This document shows, in pieces, positions 11,043 to 22,134 of a stretch of 64,000 nt of DNA. Numbering within the stretch: the first letter of the stretch is position 1; each line of letters begins with the position of its first letter. Position numbers and translations under genes: made by a program. The notes beneath the pieces are model-generated. The model worked only from the letters and a program-made list of their open reading frames with translations, had not been told where the DNA came from and searched no databases. This stretch comes from Takakia lepidozioides (Eukaryota; Streptophyta; Takakiopsida; Takakiales; Takakiaceae), in contig CM060732.1 in the NCBI GenBank assembly GCA_030704615.1, positions 62,539,053 through 62,603,052 on the forward strand. Reading direction: 5' to 3'.

Positions 11043-13655
11043 TGTTATGGTTTGCATCTTGAGTTGCGCCCGGGCCAGTTCCAAGGGAACAATGGTGGCC
11101 GGGGGCGAGGTGGAGCAGCCCAGAGAGGACGAGGTGGCCAGCCACGAGGTGCAGGCCAAGGGCAAGCTCAACATGGCCAAGGACGCGGAGGTCAGGGTGT
11201 TGACCAAGGCATGGCCAACCGGCTTCAGCAGCTAGAGCAAAGGCTCGCTGCCATGGCTACAGCTCAGGTGGTACCGGCTCTAAGGCCGGATGGTCCACCT
11301 CCTACTCCTGAGGGAGGAGATATGGGAGGCATGGGATTCATGTATGGAGCAGCACTACCACTAGTGCAGGTGGAGTCTGCTGCAGCCGTGACTCGAAGAG
11401 CAGCACGAGTTCCTGAGCCACGAGGTGCAGAGGTGGAGTTGGATCCACAGCGTGGGGAGGCAAGCCGTCAGGCTAGGCTTCCTCAGTCATTCACATTGGC
11501 GGAGAAAGTGTCGATGCCATCCATGGCACCTAGTTCTCGCCCGACTGTTACCGAGGCGGAGGTTACTATGCCATTGGGGAGAGCTACACGAGTAGCACCA
11601 CTACCTAGTGTTGCCAAGGCTATGACAACTAGTGTGCTGCTAGGAGCGGCCACATCTGTGTGTCAGGCTCCATTGTTCTCGGCTACCATGATTGCGACGT
11701 CGGGGATAAGACCAGCTGAGGTGTTCAGGCTGGCAGCTACACTCTGTGAGAGTGAGGAGGTTACTTCATCTTCTGCGGAGATAGTGGGAGGTGTAGTGCC
11801 GGAGGGATCCTCGGATTTGAGGGTCAAGACTGCCACGGCGGCGCCATGGCAAGCTGCAGCTGCCAGGTTGATGGAGCTGCCAGCTAGGCCAGCTATTGAG
11901 CGCGCCATGGTGATACCTGGAGTTGTCATGTTAGACAACCAGGATGGCATTTTCTGTTTGAGTGGACCGGTAGGCAAGAGGTACCGGCCATTGCGGGTCT
12001 TGTTGGACTCGGGAGCTCAACCATTGATACAAGGCGGAGCTGCTATTGCAGGCTTGGGCCTCACGGAGGCGGATATGGAGCCTTGTCCTTTCCAGATACA
12101 GACGTCTCTGGGAGGATCGGAGAAGGCTCGGGGCATGACACGGCGTGAGTTGGCTATCAGACTACGGCCGGATCACCCTACAGATGGCTCAGTGATGCGA
12201 GCCAAGGCCATTGTGACAGACGCGGTCTCATATGATGTCCTGGTTGGTGGGGCAGTGTTGTACCCCATGGGCTTCACCCTGGATTTTTGGGAGGAGTCAG
12301 CTTCCTATAGGCTTGCATGGCAGTCAGGGGAGGGCCGGTGTGTGCAGCTCCCTGTGACGTTCATAGGAAGAGTTGCGGTTGCCCAGCGAGGCAAGATGCC
12401 GACACTAGCAGCATTCACAGCGGCAGTGAGTTGGCCTAGAGAGTTGCTTGAGGGCAACGCTCATTCAGAGGATGTGCCACCTCCGGGAGAGCAGGATGAC
12501 ATGTATGGTATGGCGGAGTTGCCTACCATGGTTGCTTATACTCCATTGTGGGGCACGAGCAAGGATTTGCAGCGAGATGCTGATCGATGGGTGCAACAAG
12601 CCTGGGTGGAGGCTTTTGTACCGTCAGGAGAGGAGGAGAGTGCGGGGATCGCACCAGGTCCACCTCAGTTGTCTCCATTGGACACCACACCTATTGTGTG
12701 GCAGTATCCGGATGAAGGCATTTGTCTTCTGGACTTGTTTGGCGGGATCAGCACCGGATTGGCTGTTGTGTTACAGGCAGGTGTACGAGTTTGGCGTTAC
12801 CTGTATGTGGAGAGGGATGAGACTGCACGACGCATTTCACTTTGCCATGTTGCTCAGTTGGTGCAGCGGTACCCTGAGTTGTTGTCGGTGTCTGCAATTC
12901 GTGGATATCAGCAGGCCTTGCCAGCAGACATTTTGTTGCTGGGGGCGCAAGATTTGGAGCGGGTTGGCTCCATTGATCTAGTAGTGGCAGGTTGGCCCTG
13001 CCAAGGGCATTCATCAGCCGGGCATGGCAATGGATTGCGAGACTCGAGGTCGGGTCTGTTTTGGGAGATGGTGCGGGTTTTGCGCCCCTTGCAGCTTCAT
13101 CAAGCTGTATTTCCAGCATACATCTTGGAGAATGTGCCACTGATGGGCGATTCTTGGGCCAGGATGATGACCAGTGTGCATCAAGTCCGGTCGTGGCTTG
13201 GGTCAGTAGTGTTGCTAGATGCAGCTACAGTGGGGTCACGGGCTCATTGTCCACGGCTATGGTGGACTAACTTGATGCCACCCGCACTGCTCAAGCGTGC
13301 ATTTGATGGGGTGCAGCGGCCAGCACATCTCACACTGGATAGCATTCTGGACACAGGGAGGCAGTCTCAACATGTGAGACACGATGACCGTTCGCCTTTG
13401 GTAGTGGTCAACAAGGTGGGTCAACCACGAGCAGCATTACCTACACTGCTCAGCTTCCCAGGATCGCATGCTTTCCGGGATAGTGGACTTGGCCTCATGT
13501 GGGATGCTCAGTTGCAGCAGTTAGTGGAGCCTAATGCTGACGAGCGTGAGCGGGCAATGGGTTTTACCACTGCTACCACGGCGGTGTCGTCTCTTTCTGA
13601 GGCATCACGTCGTCAAGTGTTGGGGCAAGCAATGGATCTCAATTGCTTGACCTAG
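11043..13655 (+). CDS. gypsy protease fused to a DNMT3-like cytosine-C5 DNA methyltransferase
   Basis: An open frame of about 870 codons, in frame with gag across a TAG. Residues below count from 11052. It begins with an RGG/Gly-Gln-rich stretch (likely RNA binding) and an Ala/Thr-rich linker. A retropepsin-like domain follows, with LLDSGA near residue 317 and VSYDVLVGG near 395. Residues ~555-866 form a complete C5-methyltransferase: motif I LDLFGGISTGL (D561), motif IV WPCQGHS with catalytic Cys650, motif VI LENV (Glu693), a motif VIII-like RAHCPRLWWTN, and motifs IX/X ERERAMGF plus RRQVLGQ. The pattern GIxTGL, an E.D..A..-type acidic motif, and the 'RAxxPRxWW.N' segment place it near DNMT3/DRM, although the catalytic loop is PCQ rather than the PCN of DNMT3. 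Expected reaction: S-adenosylmethionine-dependent methylation of cytosine. No catalytic residue looks lost within this frame. Confidence 0.85.
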   Translation, partial: CYGLHLELRPGQFQGNNGGRGRGGAAQRGRGGQPRGAGQGQAQHGQGRGGQGVDQGMANRLQQLEQRLAAMATAQVVPALRPDGPPPTPEGGDMGGMGFMYGAALPLVQVESAAAVTRRAARVPEPRGAEVELDPQRGEASRQARLPQSFTLAEKVSMPSMAPSSRPTVTEAEVTMPLGRATRVAPLPSVAKAMTTSVLLGAATSVCQAPLFSATMIATSGIRPAEVFRLAATLCESEEVTSSSAEIVGGVVPEGSSDLRVKTATAAPWQAAAARLMELPARPAIERAMVIPGVVMLDNQDGIFCLSGPVGKRYRPLRVLLDSGAQPLIQGGAAIAGLGLTEADMEPCPFQIQTSLGGSEKARGMTRRELAIRLRPDHPTDGSVMRAKAIVTDAVSYDVLVGGAVLYPMGFTLDFWEESASYRLAWQSGEGRCVQLPVTFIGRVAVAQRGKMPTLAAFTAAVSWPRELLEGNAHSEDVPPPGEQDDMYGMAELPTMVAYTPLWGTSKDLQRDADRWVQQAWVEAFVPSGEEESAGIAPGPPQLSPLDTTPIVWQYPDEGICLLDLFGGISTGLAVVLQAGVRVWRYLYVERDETARRISLCHVAQLVQRYPELLSVSAIRGYQQALPADILLLGAQDLERVGSIDLVVAGWPCQGHSSAGHGNGLRDSRSGLFWEMVRVLRPLQLHQAVFPAYILENVPLMGDSWARMMTSVHQVRSWLGSVVLLDAATVGSRAHCPRLWWTNLMPPALLKRAFDGVQRPAHLTLDSILDTGRQSQHVRHDDRSPLVVVNKVGQPRAALPTLLSFPGSHAFRDSGLGLMWDAQLQQLVEPNADERERAMGFTTATTAVSSLSEASRRQVLGQAMDLNCLT

Positions 13656-15013
13656 ATTATCAGCTTGGCTATGGCTGAGCAACGCAGAGTGCGAAGTACA
13701 CTTCCCTCGATGGTCTCTCTGCCTACCGAGACGGTACATGCAGTGAGTGGGGGCGAGCATGTGAGGACCACGGGGTGCAGACATCCATAGCACACGTGGG
13801 AGGTGCTTGAGGTTCAGAGGGAGTTGGCAGCCAAGGTGGCGATGAAAGATGAGGTTGGGGATTTTTCTCTGGTGGAGGAAGTCCTTGAGGATGAAATGAT
13901 GGGGCAGGATGAGGCCTTGTCACTAACTGAGTAGGTAGGGAGTACTGCTCAAGAGGTTGCAACATAGCAACCACTGGACGCGTCCTCTATCTCTAAGCCC
14001 ACTGGACTTAAGGTTGCAGTTACGGAGGACGATTGGGAGCCTGACATTGGACCCATTGTCACCAGAGGAGAGAGACGACATATACGGCGGTTCCTGAGGG
14101 TTTACAGGAATTGCTTTGCCTTCAGATTGAAGGACTTGGGAGCACTGAAGGGTCAAGAGATCCGTATTGAGTTGGCCACTGACACGCCAATCTTTCGGAG
14201 ACCCTATAGATACAGTGATATGGAGAGGTCTTTGATTCAGATGAGAACTCAAGATCTCTGGGAGGCAGGTTTGGTGGAGCTCTCTGGTGGAGAGTATGCT
14301 TCAGCCACAGTGATGCCAGCCAAGAAGGATGTGTATGGCAATTGGACGGAGACGTATGTGCGGTGATTACCGGCCTGTAAATCGTCAGACCAAGTCCGAT
14401 AAGTATGCCATGCCAACACCAGAGGAGATCTTTGATGCCATCGGACATGCTACGGTCTTTAGCACTTTGGATTTACGATCCGGATATCACCAGTTGCCAA
14501 TCAAGGAGGCGGACAAGCAGAAGACGACATTCTGGGGAATCAATGAGCATGGCAAGGATTGCCTATATCAGTGGTGGTTCTTACCATTTGGGCTTAAGAA
14601 TGCTCCTGCAGAGTTTCAGAGAGTCATGGATAGGATTCTAGCAGGGGTGGACTTTGCTCGGTGCTACATAGATGACATCATCATCTTTAGAGTTACGATG
14701 GAGGAGCATGAGAGACACCTTCAGGTGGTATTGGAGCGCTTGAGAGCGTACGGATTGAAGTTGCATCCGGGGAAGTGCAAGTTTTTCCACAACCAGATTG
14801 AGTATCTGGGTCACATGATATATCCTGGAGGATTGGGGGTACAACAGACTAAGGTAGAGGCCATTGCACAAATTCCACGCCCCACGGATGTGAGCCGAGT
14901 TCGAGCTTTCATGGGGTTAGCAAACTATTATAGACGGTTTGTCAAGGGATTTAGTACCATTGCAAAGGCTCTAACCAAGCTGACCAAGGTGGACCAGGAG
15001 TACAGATACAACT
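13656..15013 (+). pseudogene. gypsy reverse transcriptase (truncated)
   Basis: Continues the methyltransferase frame after TAG 13653. Three further TAG codons interrupt the spacer. Typical gypsy pol then starts (LRVYRNCFAF, DTPIFRRPYRYS, LWEAGLVELSGGEYASATV). A +1 frameshift near 14,345 leads into the palm: RPVNRQTKSDKYAMPTPEEI, STLDLRSGYHQL, FLPFGLKNAPAEFQR, the active-site box YIDD (14665-14676), LKLHPGKC, and FMGLANYYRRFVKGF in the thumb. Homology ends about 15,013, just where RNase H should begin. Everything distal is absent, so the copy cannot integrate by itself. Confidence 0.9.
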
Positions 15014-15111
15014 CAAGGACTTTTCATGTTTCTATTGTAGTTACATCAGGTGTTTTGCTAAGTTCTCCCCATATTGGATCGGGCCAGTCATTCCGATTCA
15101 TAAATCAGGAA

Positions 15112-16587
15112 TCAGGAATGGTCAGCAGCAGTTTCTTGCTTCCATATTTGATCAATTGCATTTGGATTTGGATTTCTAAAACAAATACTAATATATAATA
15201 GATGTGTATGTGATGTGAGAACCTGGATAGGAGGAGGTATCCATGCGCGAAGTTTGAGAAGGTCTTTCATCAGAGGAGGGAAGTGACGAAGACAATTGAG
15301 CTCTTTGATTGGAAGATGCTGGAACACGCAAGGATCGATCATTTGGATACATGTAGACATCATCGATGCCTCCTGGCATTGCGGGAGGTCCACCTCCTGT
15401 TTTGTCAAAAATTGGTGAGTTTTAAAATGGTCACATAATATTTCTGTTCTGCCCAACCATATACTCCCTAAGTTCTTCCCAGCCACGGATGGGGTATGAC
15501 TAAGTGCCCTCACTTTTGGCACAAGGCTGCAGTTCACTAAATTATTGGGGTATATATCGACCACTTCACGACCAGATTGGTAGAGACAGATTCCTTCTTA
15601 ATGGAGTTTAAACTTCTGTACCTGCAGAATTAATTCAGAGAGGTCTCTACTTGGAAGTTCAATTTCATGAAAATGCATCAAGAATAGTGTACATGTAGAA
15701 GGTCTAGCGCGGTATGGGATTGATGTTGGTCCCCTTGATGATGACGCAACAAGTGATGAGGGAGGCAATTGGTCTTCATATGGTGAAGGTAGTGTACCGT
15801 CATCTTCATCATTAGGCATGTCTCCTTGCAACATTGCAATGTAAGAAGTAACAGCAGCCCTTGGTAGGATGTTAGGCTCTGGGCAATATACCAAATACGT
15901 GTTGGATGTAACCGTTCCAAACAAGCTTCCAGGATTTGCCACAAACGATAAGAGTGAATAACTCCGTTGTGAACCTGCCCCCTCTAGCCTCTTTGATCTT
16001 TTGTAGAATATTCCCGAGTAGGTTGGCCCTGTGGTATGAGCATATCGTGGGACTTGCGCAAATGCATTTGCAATTGCGAACTCCACAGAGGTGGGTGTGA
16101 AGGGTGATGGGTACACACAACCAGCCCACCGAGTGTCTGATGATAAACTCACGGCCACTGCTGGAATATCAGATGGCCAAGTAGCCACTGTGGGTACTGT
16201 ACCACCTTGTTTGCGCACCCAAATGGTTCCTCTTGGTAATTGATACACAGTCCGGTTGATGATTTGTGAATGACGAGTACGTGTAGCACTTGCAGCTGGT
16301 CTGCCTCTCGAAGCTCTCCCAAATTGGGGAGGAAATGCAAATCCTTGCCCACGTCCCTGAAGTGGGGATGGAAACACTGCCACCCTTGGAGGAGGTGTAA
16401 ATGTCTCGGTCTCTGCACTATATCTTGAACCTTGATGACTTGGAGATGCACTGGCGGAGAGATTTGATTGCATTCTTGAAGACTGTCCTTGGCAAGGCAA
16501 CACCACCCTTTGTGGAGGAGTGAAGGTATCATCCCCATCTCCTTCATCGTATTCTGAAGAAGGTGGCCGTAGGCACCTGTTATCCAT
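15112..16587 (-). pseudogene. Unidentified ~490-codon protein with one in-frame stop
   Basis: ATG at 16585-16587. The frame runs 329 codons to TAA 15598-15600 and then continues in the same frame for another ~161 codons to 15112, so the two parts probably formed one protein or are last exons with a decayed junction. The N terminus is disordered, with a duplicated FTPPxRV motif. A folded middle contains TVYQLPRGTIWVRKQGG, an acidic linker (DEDDG) comes next, and the C-terminal part reads VVDIYPNNLVNCSLVPK, then DPCVFQHLP.KELNCLRHFPPL. I recognise no family. It lies divergent to the integrase-core gene at 17771 and starts right after the gypsy truncation, so it may belong to the same mobile unit as the integrase; that is inference. 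Confidence 0.5.
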
Positions 16588-16801
16588 CTTGGAATACTTG
16601 TAGGCTGTATTCTCTTCCTAACATGCATGGAGGCCAGCGTTTAGAAGATACCTATGAGTTCTCACAATCAGATCCTCAAAATCTGATATATCTTCGAAGG
16701 CATGTATATGTTTCTCTTTCTCTCTCTAATTGCTTAAAGAGGACAACAAGTTCTTAGGAACAAGGGGGCAAAGAAAGAACAAGAGGGCCTGTGAAACTTA
16801 C

Positions 16802-16890
16802 AATCCTCTCCACTAGTGTTCACCTGCAACAGGACTTTCAAAGGCTGTCTTCCCAGTCCGCTTACAGCCCGATCTAAATAGTTTGCAACT
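16802..16890 (-). pseudogene. Captured exon of PLP-homeostasis protein (PLPBP/PROSC/YggS family)
   Basis: On the minus strand one exon-sized segment reads VANYLDRAVSGLGRQP followed by LKVLLQVNTSGED. This closely matches the conserved core of the pyridoxal-phosphate homeostasis protein ('ANHLDRAVxGLGRKPLKVLVQVNTSGE'). A donor-like ATT|GTAAG sits at the 3' end and an acceptor-like AAG at the 5' end. No neighbouring PLPBP exons were found within a kilobase. It looks like a gene fragment copied with its splice sites rather than a processed pseudogene. Confidence 0.7.
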
Positions 16891-17770
16891 TGCCAAACAC
16901 CCTCACCTCTAAGAATGCCTAGTGGCATAATTAAAAAAAAAGTAAAGTGTGACTCTAAAATTTCACTAGTAGCTTCACTACTTCCACTATTAGTACTTAT
17001 ATCATTCAACAGACTGATAGATCTGAAATTCATGCACTTCTTGAATTCTGCAAATTCTAACCTGGGATTATAAACTGTGAGCTACATCATGGAGCCTCAC
17101 ATCCTCACCAAACTCTGCTGCATTATTGCTTGCATAGAACTAAAATTCATCAAACCACAATCTATTCCAAAATTCATAAGCCAGAGCAATGATGTAAATG
17201 CCTATTGACAGTAGAATTGTGCCTCACAAGAACACTTACATGGCTATCAATCACCACATCTCTGGACAAACTCACAAGTAGGTAGCAAATGCCTACAACA
17301 ACAGAGGAAATCAAGAAAGTGACGGAGGATGAAGGAAAATATTTTCATTCATCTTATAATCATCCATCTAAACTACTTTTGTCGGACAAGTCTAGCGCTG
17401 GTATTGGAACAGGGCTAGAAAGAAGTGGGGATTCCAAGCTGTTGATACTCAGGTGTCTAAACCTCCATCGGAGATTCTCTTTTTCATTTAGGGTACACCG
17501 AGCCTTGCTACCTCATGAGATCGACATTATCATGGATTCCGGGAGTTGGATTGAATTGCGGTCTCTTTGCGTAGGGCAACTGTGGAGACTGGTGAAGAGT
17601 TCTTAGCAAGCAAGAGATACCAGATACAGTAAGGGCTTCGGAATGTGAAGGGCCTGGGAGGTATGTCAACTTTGTTTCTTGCCAGCACATCCAATCACTT
17701 CTTGTTTTGACTCGCCAAAGCAGTTTCTTCAAGGGAAAGGAGGATGCGAATGTAAACAGATTTTGACAAG

Positions 17771-19947
17771 ATGGACCAGGATGTAGTCAGTATGGAGGAG
17801 TACGTTGAAGCCATGTTGCGGGAAGGAGTGCCATTGAAACACATCGTTGAGGCTTTATCCATTCCCGATGTTCGACAACTGAAAAGGACCATGAGTAGGA
17901 TATTGGGATCCAAGTTCAGCGTATACCATCAATTAACTGTGCCAGAAATATGTGAGAAGATTGAGAATTTGCTTCCCATCAATGAGAATGGCGTGAACTG
18001 GGGAATAAGACAAGTACGAGCAACCCTTGCAACGTTTAACATTCGAGTTCCTGAGCGCAAGGTAGCAGCTGCACTTCGGATCATATCACCATACCACTAT
18101 GAGAGAAGGTTGAGGGCTCGATGTCTTCTCCGGGGACAATACAATGTCACCATGCCGATGGGGCTTTGGCACATAGATTGTAAGTGACCTTTATGTTAAC
18201 AACACATTGCTCTGTAGTTGTTCTATCTTGAGGTTACAAAACTACAAATGATTTCAAACCTTAGATATGATAGAATTGAACCATGACAAATAACTGTTGT
18301 TGAATAGATGTCTTCTGTCTCTCTTTTTCTCTCATCGTTCTAATCAACTGCCATTTGAAAATTGCAGGGGACTTACATCCACAGTGCTCTTGCTGCAATG
18401 AGTATTATAGAAAAGATTCCAACTTACACACTATCTGCTACTCTTTGTAGACATGGTGATGAAATTGTAGTTCAAGAATGTTGTCAAAAGTGTCCAATCT
18501 ACTATTTGGAAAGGGGAGGGATGAGCAAACATCACAAAACTCTATGTTCCAGCATATATCAGTGTTTTGGTGAGGCTGTAGTTAAGCAACTGCATGCCTG
18601 AAGATTATGGATCCTATAAAAGCTGAAAGACGCAAAAGATGGACATATTGTTTGACTTATTTAATCCAACCCTCTAGGATGAAAGAAGCCCATGCAATGT
18701 GTGGACATGATCCATTAAAGGGGAAAGCAACCTGAGTCTGTAAAATGTTTAGCCTTTTATAGGTCGGCCCTTTGTGAATAGGTAAGGCATTACTCTCATA
18801 CATGGGAGATCTCTCCTAGTCCTCATGAATAGTGTCTTTACTGGTAGGACGCTCTTTCTAAGAGGCAGACTAGAAATGACAGGAAACTATATACTAATAC
18901 CTAGTTAGCAGGACTGCCTGTCACCTTCTGTCCACATACATGAATAACCTGCTTTTCCTTTTATGTTATTGCAGCCTATGACAAGCTTTGCATGTTCGGA
19001 ATACGAGTGCATTCAGGGATTGATGGGGCTTCACACTTTGTGGTGTATGCCAAAGTGGCCCGCGACAAAATTGCAGGGACAATTTTCTCAGGTACATAGT
19101 TAAGACTCTATGTACTTTGCACATCTTTTTTGGCCAAGTGAACTAGCTGTAGTTTCCAAATGACAGTGCACCACTAACGAGCGTATTTGTGGACAACTTA
19201 TAGGGAGGCAGTCTCCAAGTACAATGTACCTTTGAGGACTCGATCAGATTTTGCATCAGAACACAACTTGATCAAAGAGCATATTGAGGGAGCTCGAGCC
19301 AATATTAGAAGTCCATTTTTAGCAGGAGCATCCACGTATAATCAGGTGCTATGATGATGAAGTCCCTAATGAGGAGAAATGTGCACATTGAATGACGAGA
19401 GCAAGTGAAGGGCTTTAAGGTTATCTAGGTTTGAGATGTGAGAAAAATGGGTGTGCATTCTACTGGTAGTCCATCAAATTGACTGTAGTTGGTATACTTC
19501 AAGAGGGCCTTGATGATTGGAGGGCTCTTGTGGGGCAAAGAAGATGAAAGCACTGCAGCTTGACAACCTGAGATATTCGCAGCTTTGCAGAGTGACATAT
19601 ATGTCCCGCATTGCATAAGAATAATGTCTGCCGAGGGGTGAGGTGAGTACCCCAGCAGTCAACAAGGTCAGCACCATGGGGGTTAGCACCATGGTAAGGT
19701 TGTCCGTGGAAGTTAGTTTGATAGTTAAAAATTGACAAGGCTTTCCATGTAGCAAATAGAGCACTGGTGGAGGCACTTATGGGAACAAGTGGTTTTCTTC
19801 TACAAGAACTGTTTCCAACAAATGGAGGTTGGCATTCTGAACATGGATGACCCATGGCAGCAGGAATCATTTCTGTTTGTGTACATCCCGATTGTCCAGG
19901 CAGCCGTTGATGAATACGTTGAGACATGGAACCATCACCGAGTGTGA
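17771..19947 (+). CDS. Integrase-core (DDE/rve) domain protein with introns
   Basis: Proposed exons: 17771-18179, 18975-19091, 19204-19345, 19753-19947. The N-terminal part has a helix-turn-helix-like segment (GVPLKHIVEALSIPDVRQLKR) and a 'WGIRQVRATLATFNIRVPERKVAAAL' type DNA-binding region, written here in pieces. The catalytic core reads MGLWHID across the first intron into SYDKLCMFGIRVHSGIDG, then VPLRTRSD, then (across the third intron) TYNQ|QIEHWWRHLWEQ. This supplies D (WHID), D (RSD) and E (QIE), and matches the integrase-core family common in animals and fungi ('LWHIDGNHKL', 'RSDxGxEN', 'HNQRIERLWRD'). The domain ends WNHHRV at a TGA. Introns 1 and 3 keep phase; intron 2 is off by one nucleotide, so a frameshift or an unseen splice site is likely. 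About 286 residues. Confidence 0.65.
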
Positions 19948-21690
19948 CGAATCAATGAGAACAATCGTTATCGAGATTCTCATGTCCCTGCGCGTTACTT
20001 CCGGGAGTACGAACGCCTGCACTGGTGTAATACCTTACCCTCCAGAGAAGCATGTGTTCATTTGCTATTATTGTTATGAACAAGCCCATCCCTAGATCAA
20101 ATTTTCACATTAGAACATTAGACAAAGTGTAGGGTGAATTCTTGTCCATTATTTTGGGCTGGGAAGCCACTGGATATGGCAGAGTGAGGTGGGCAGTTTT
20201 TCAGGCTGCGATAAAGGGGAAAGATGGCGATTGACTGCTGGATTGTTGGTGATTAGTGAAAGGTGGAGCAATGATATTGGGGGATCTGAAACTATGAGAG
20301 ATGACTCATCGGAAAAGTGTAGAGATGTTCCCTAAGTGGCCGGGACATGAGGTAAATTAGTTAATCTTTCAGAAGCCTGTCCAGGGGCCTCTCTTGGTAT
20401 AGTGCCACCGAAGTTTTGCAATTTCTCTGTGATCACGCGAGTGTTGGTGCCTGCCACTGTACGCCCGACTACTGGGTTTTTGATCCTCTTTCATAGTAGA
20501 GAGGGACACCAACATGCGGGATTAGCAGCATAGTAAATGCAGTATATTGCAGAATCAGAGCCAATCATTAGTTCAAGCTAGTGTCACTGATTTATACTCA
20601 ATTCTTTCTACATTTTTTCTTCGATTCTCGGAAGAGAGAGAGAGAGAGACCTTGGGTGTGATATTATGGTATGCCCTCTCTTGTAGTAGAGGGCTGCTAT
20701 TGAGTATATGTTAGTTGGAAATAAAATTTATAATTTGGCTTCTACATTTCGTCTTTACCTCTGCTCTCCTTCAACGAGCCCTTTGTTATGTCTGTAGTGT
20801 GTACACATGGGCTGTCCCGGTTTGTTCTTTTCTGTCTATTACTGCACACGTCAAGTTTTGAAGTTGTGCAAGGACGTCACTCCATTTCGGATGCAGCCCG
20901 TAGCACACATTGCCTCCTGTCTGAATTTCAAGTAAACGACGTTTTGGGTTCATGGCTGGCAGACAATGGTAGTGCGCCAATAAACACCTGCCCACTTGCA
21001 TGCTCTTTCTAGAAGTGGACCTCATTGTCTACCCCGAACCCAAAAAGATGGATTCCCTCTGCAGGCCAATGGAGTCGACAACCTGCCAGGGTTGATGGCA
21101 GGTGGACTATTGTGATTCCATTGTTTACCTGTCACTTGTGTGTGCTCTTCAAGGAGTGGACCTATTGTGAATGTGATGTAGGGGGTCTCTCAATCTTCAT
21201 GAGCAATGAAGTCCACTGCAGCGAGTGTAGTGCAGCGAAGACATCTTCTTGTGTCTCTCGACCATGTCTTACTCCTAAGCCACAGTCCTGCGGTTTTTGT
21301 TGTCTATAAATGGATACTTGCCCTTTGTATCCTAACGACGGAACACAGTGATGAGAGTATTTTGAGGCTGATGCTTTGTAGACACCTAATTTCGGTGACG
21401 TGTACGGGAAAGTTTGATTAAGGGTTGTGATGAAGACAAGGGTTGCATCACCAATTCAGTTTTTAACCCCGGTACCAATAAGTGATACAGCTCATGGGCT
21501 GGCAAGATATCCTGTGATTGTTTGGAATGCTGGGTAGATACATCGCAACGATGTGCGATCACATGTGAAGGCCGGCCAAGGACGTGTAAACAGAAACCCT
21601 ATCTGTGTCTTCCCTTCCGCTGCGCGTGGGTAGGGTTAGTGTGTATCTCTGATCAAGTAACTAATTAGTGGGAATGATATGCAGAGCCCC
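19948..21690. other. Intergenic, no gene recognised
   Basis: The integrase frame continues about 45 codons past TGA 19945 (NENNRYRDSHVPARYFREYE), perhaps the original C-terminus. Short inverted repeats around 'ccctctc..gagaggg' occur near 20,482-20,510 and 20,672-20,695, and a GA microsatellite at 20,633-20,650. Nothing else is recognised. Confidence 0.4.
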
Positions 21691-22134
21691 TTGTTTTCAC
21701 TCTACAAAAACTGAAGATGAAGCATGTGTGGTAGAACACATGATGGATGTTGATGGTGTTTTTTGGTTGTGTAGGTGGACAGACCATCTCCTCGAGGATC
21801 CTTATGCAGGCCTTGAGCACCCTGATGCCATTGGCACACAGGACCCAGGTCCATGAGGTGGTGATCAACAATGGCGAAGCACGCATGTGCTGGATGATGT
21901 ACCAACTACTGGGGCAAAATTAATTCGTGATCTCACCCTCTTGAGAGATCGGGCCTATGCAACCCAGGTAGGAAGGCTGCCGCATTCGGTGGCCTGCATC
22001 TCATTCCATTTGTACCTTTCACGGTATTGTTACGAGGCGATGACACGACATGTGTACATCGATGAACTTGAGTTGATAGATGACTCTTATGTTAATAGAG
22101 AGGCTTTGCAAGTTTTGGTCGATGTAGCACATGT

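Larger units (their letters stand above)
6861..15013 (+). mobile_element. Decayed Ty3/gypsy retrotransposon carrying a DNA methyltransferase
   Basis: Order of parts: LTR-like sequence (about 6861-7130), a long leader with tandem repeats (7840-8270) and a G-rich minisatellite (8285-9135), gag (about 9965-11042), protease plus C5 DNA methyltransferase (11043-13655), and reverse transcriptase (about 14080-15013). RNase H, integrase and 3' LTR are missing; homology stops abruptly near 15,013. One reading frame spans 10470-14366, broken by five in-frame TAG codons (11040, 13653, 13788, 13932, 13965). Two frameshifts (around 10,420 and 14,345) also break coding. The 5' boundary is uncertain: no primer-binding site was recognised, and the LTR call rests on similarity to 59.73-60.0 kb. 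Confidence 0.7.

Noticed and set aside
11663-13140. Minus-strand and shifted frames over the methyltransferase ORF
   Set aside because: Shadows of the coding frame; their translations lack any conserved motif while the plus frame has all methyltransferase motifs.
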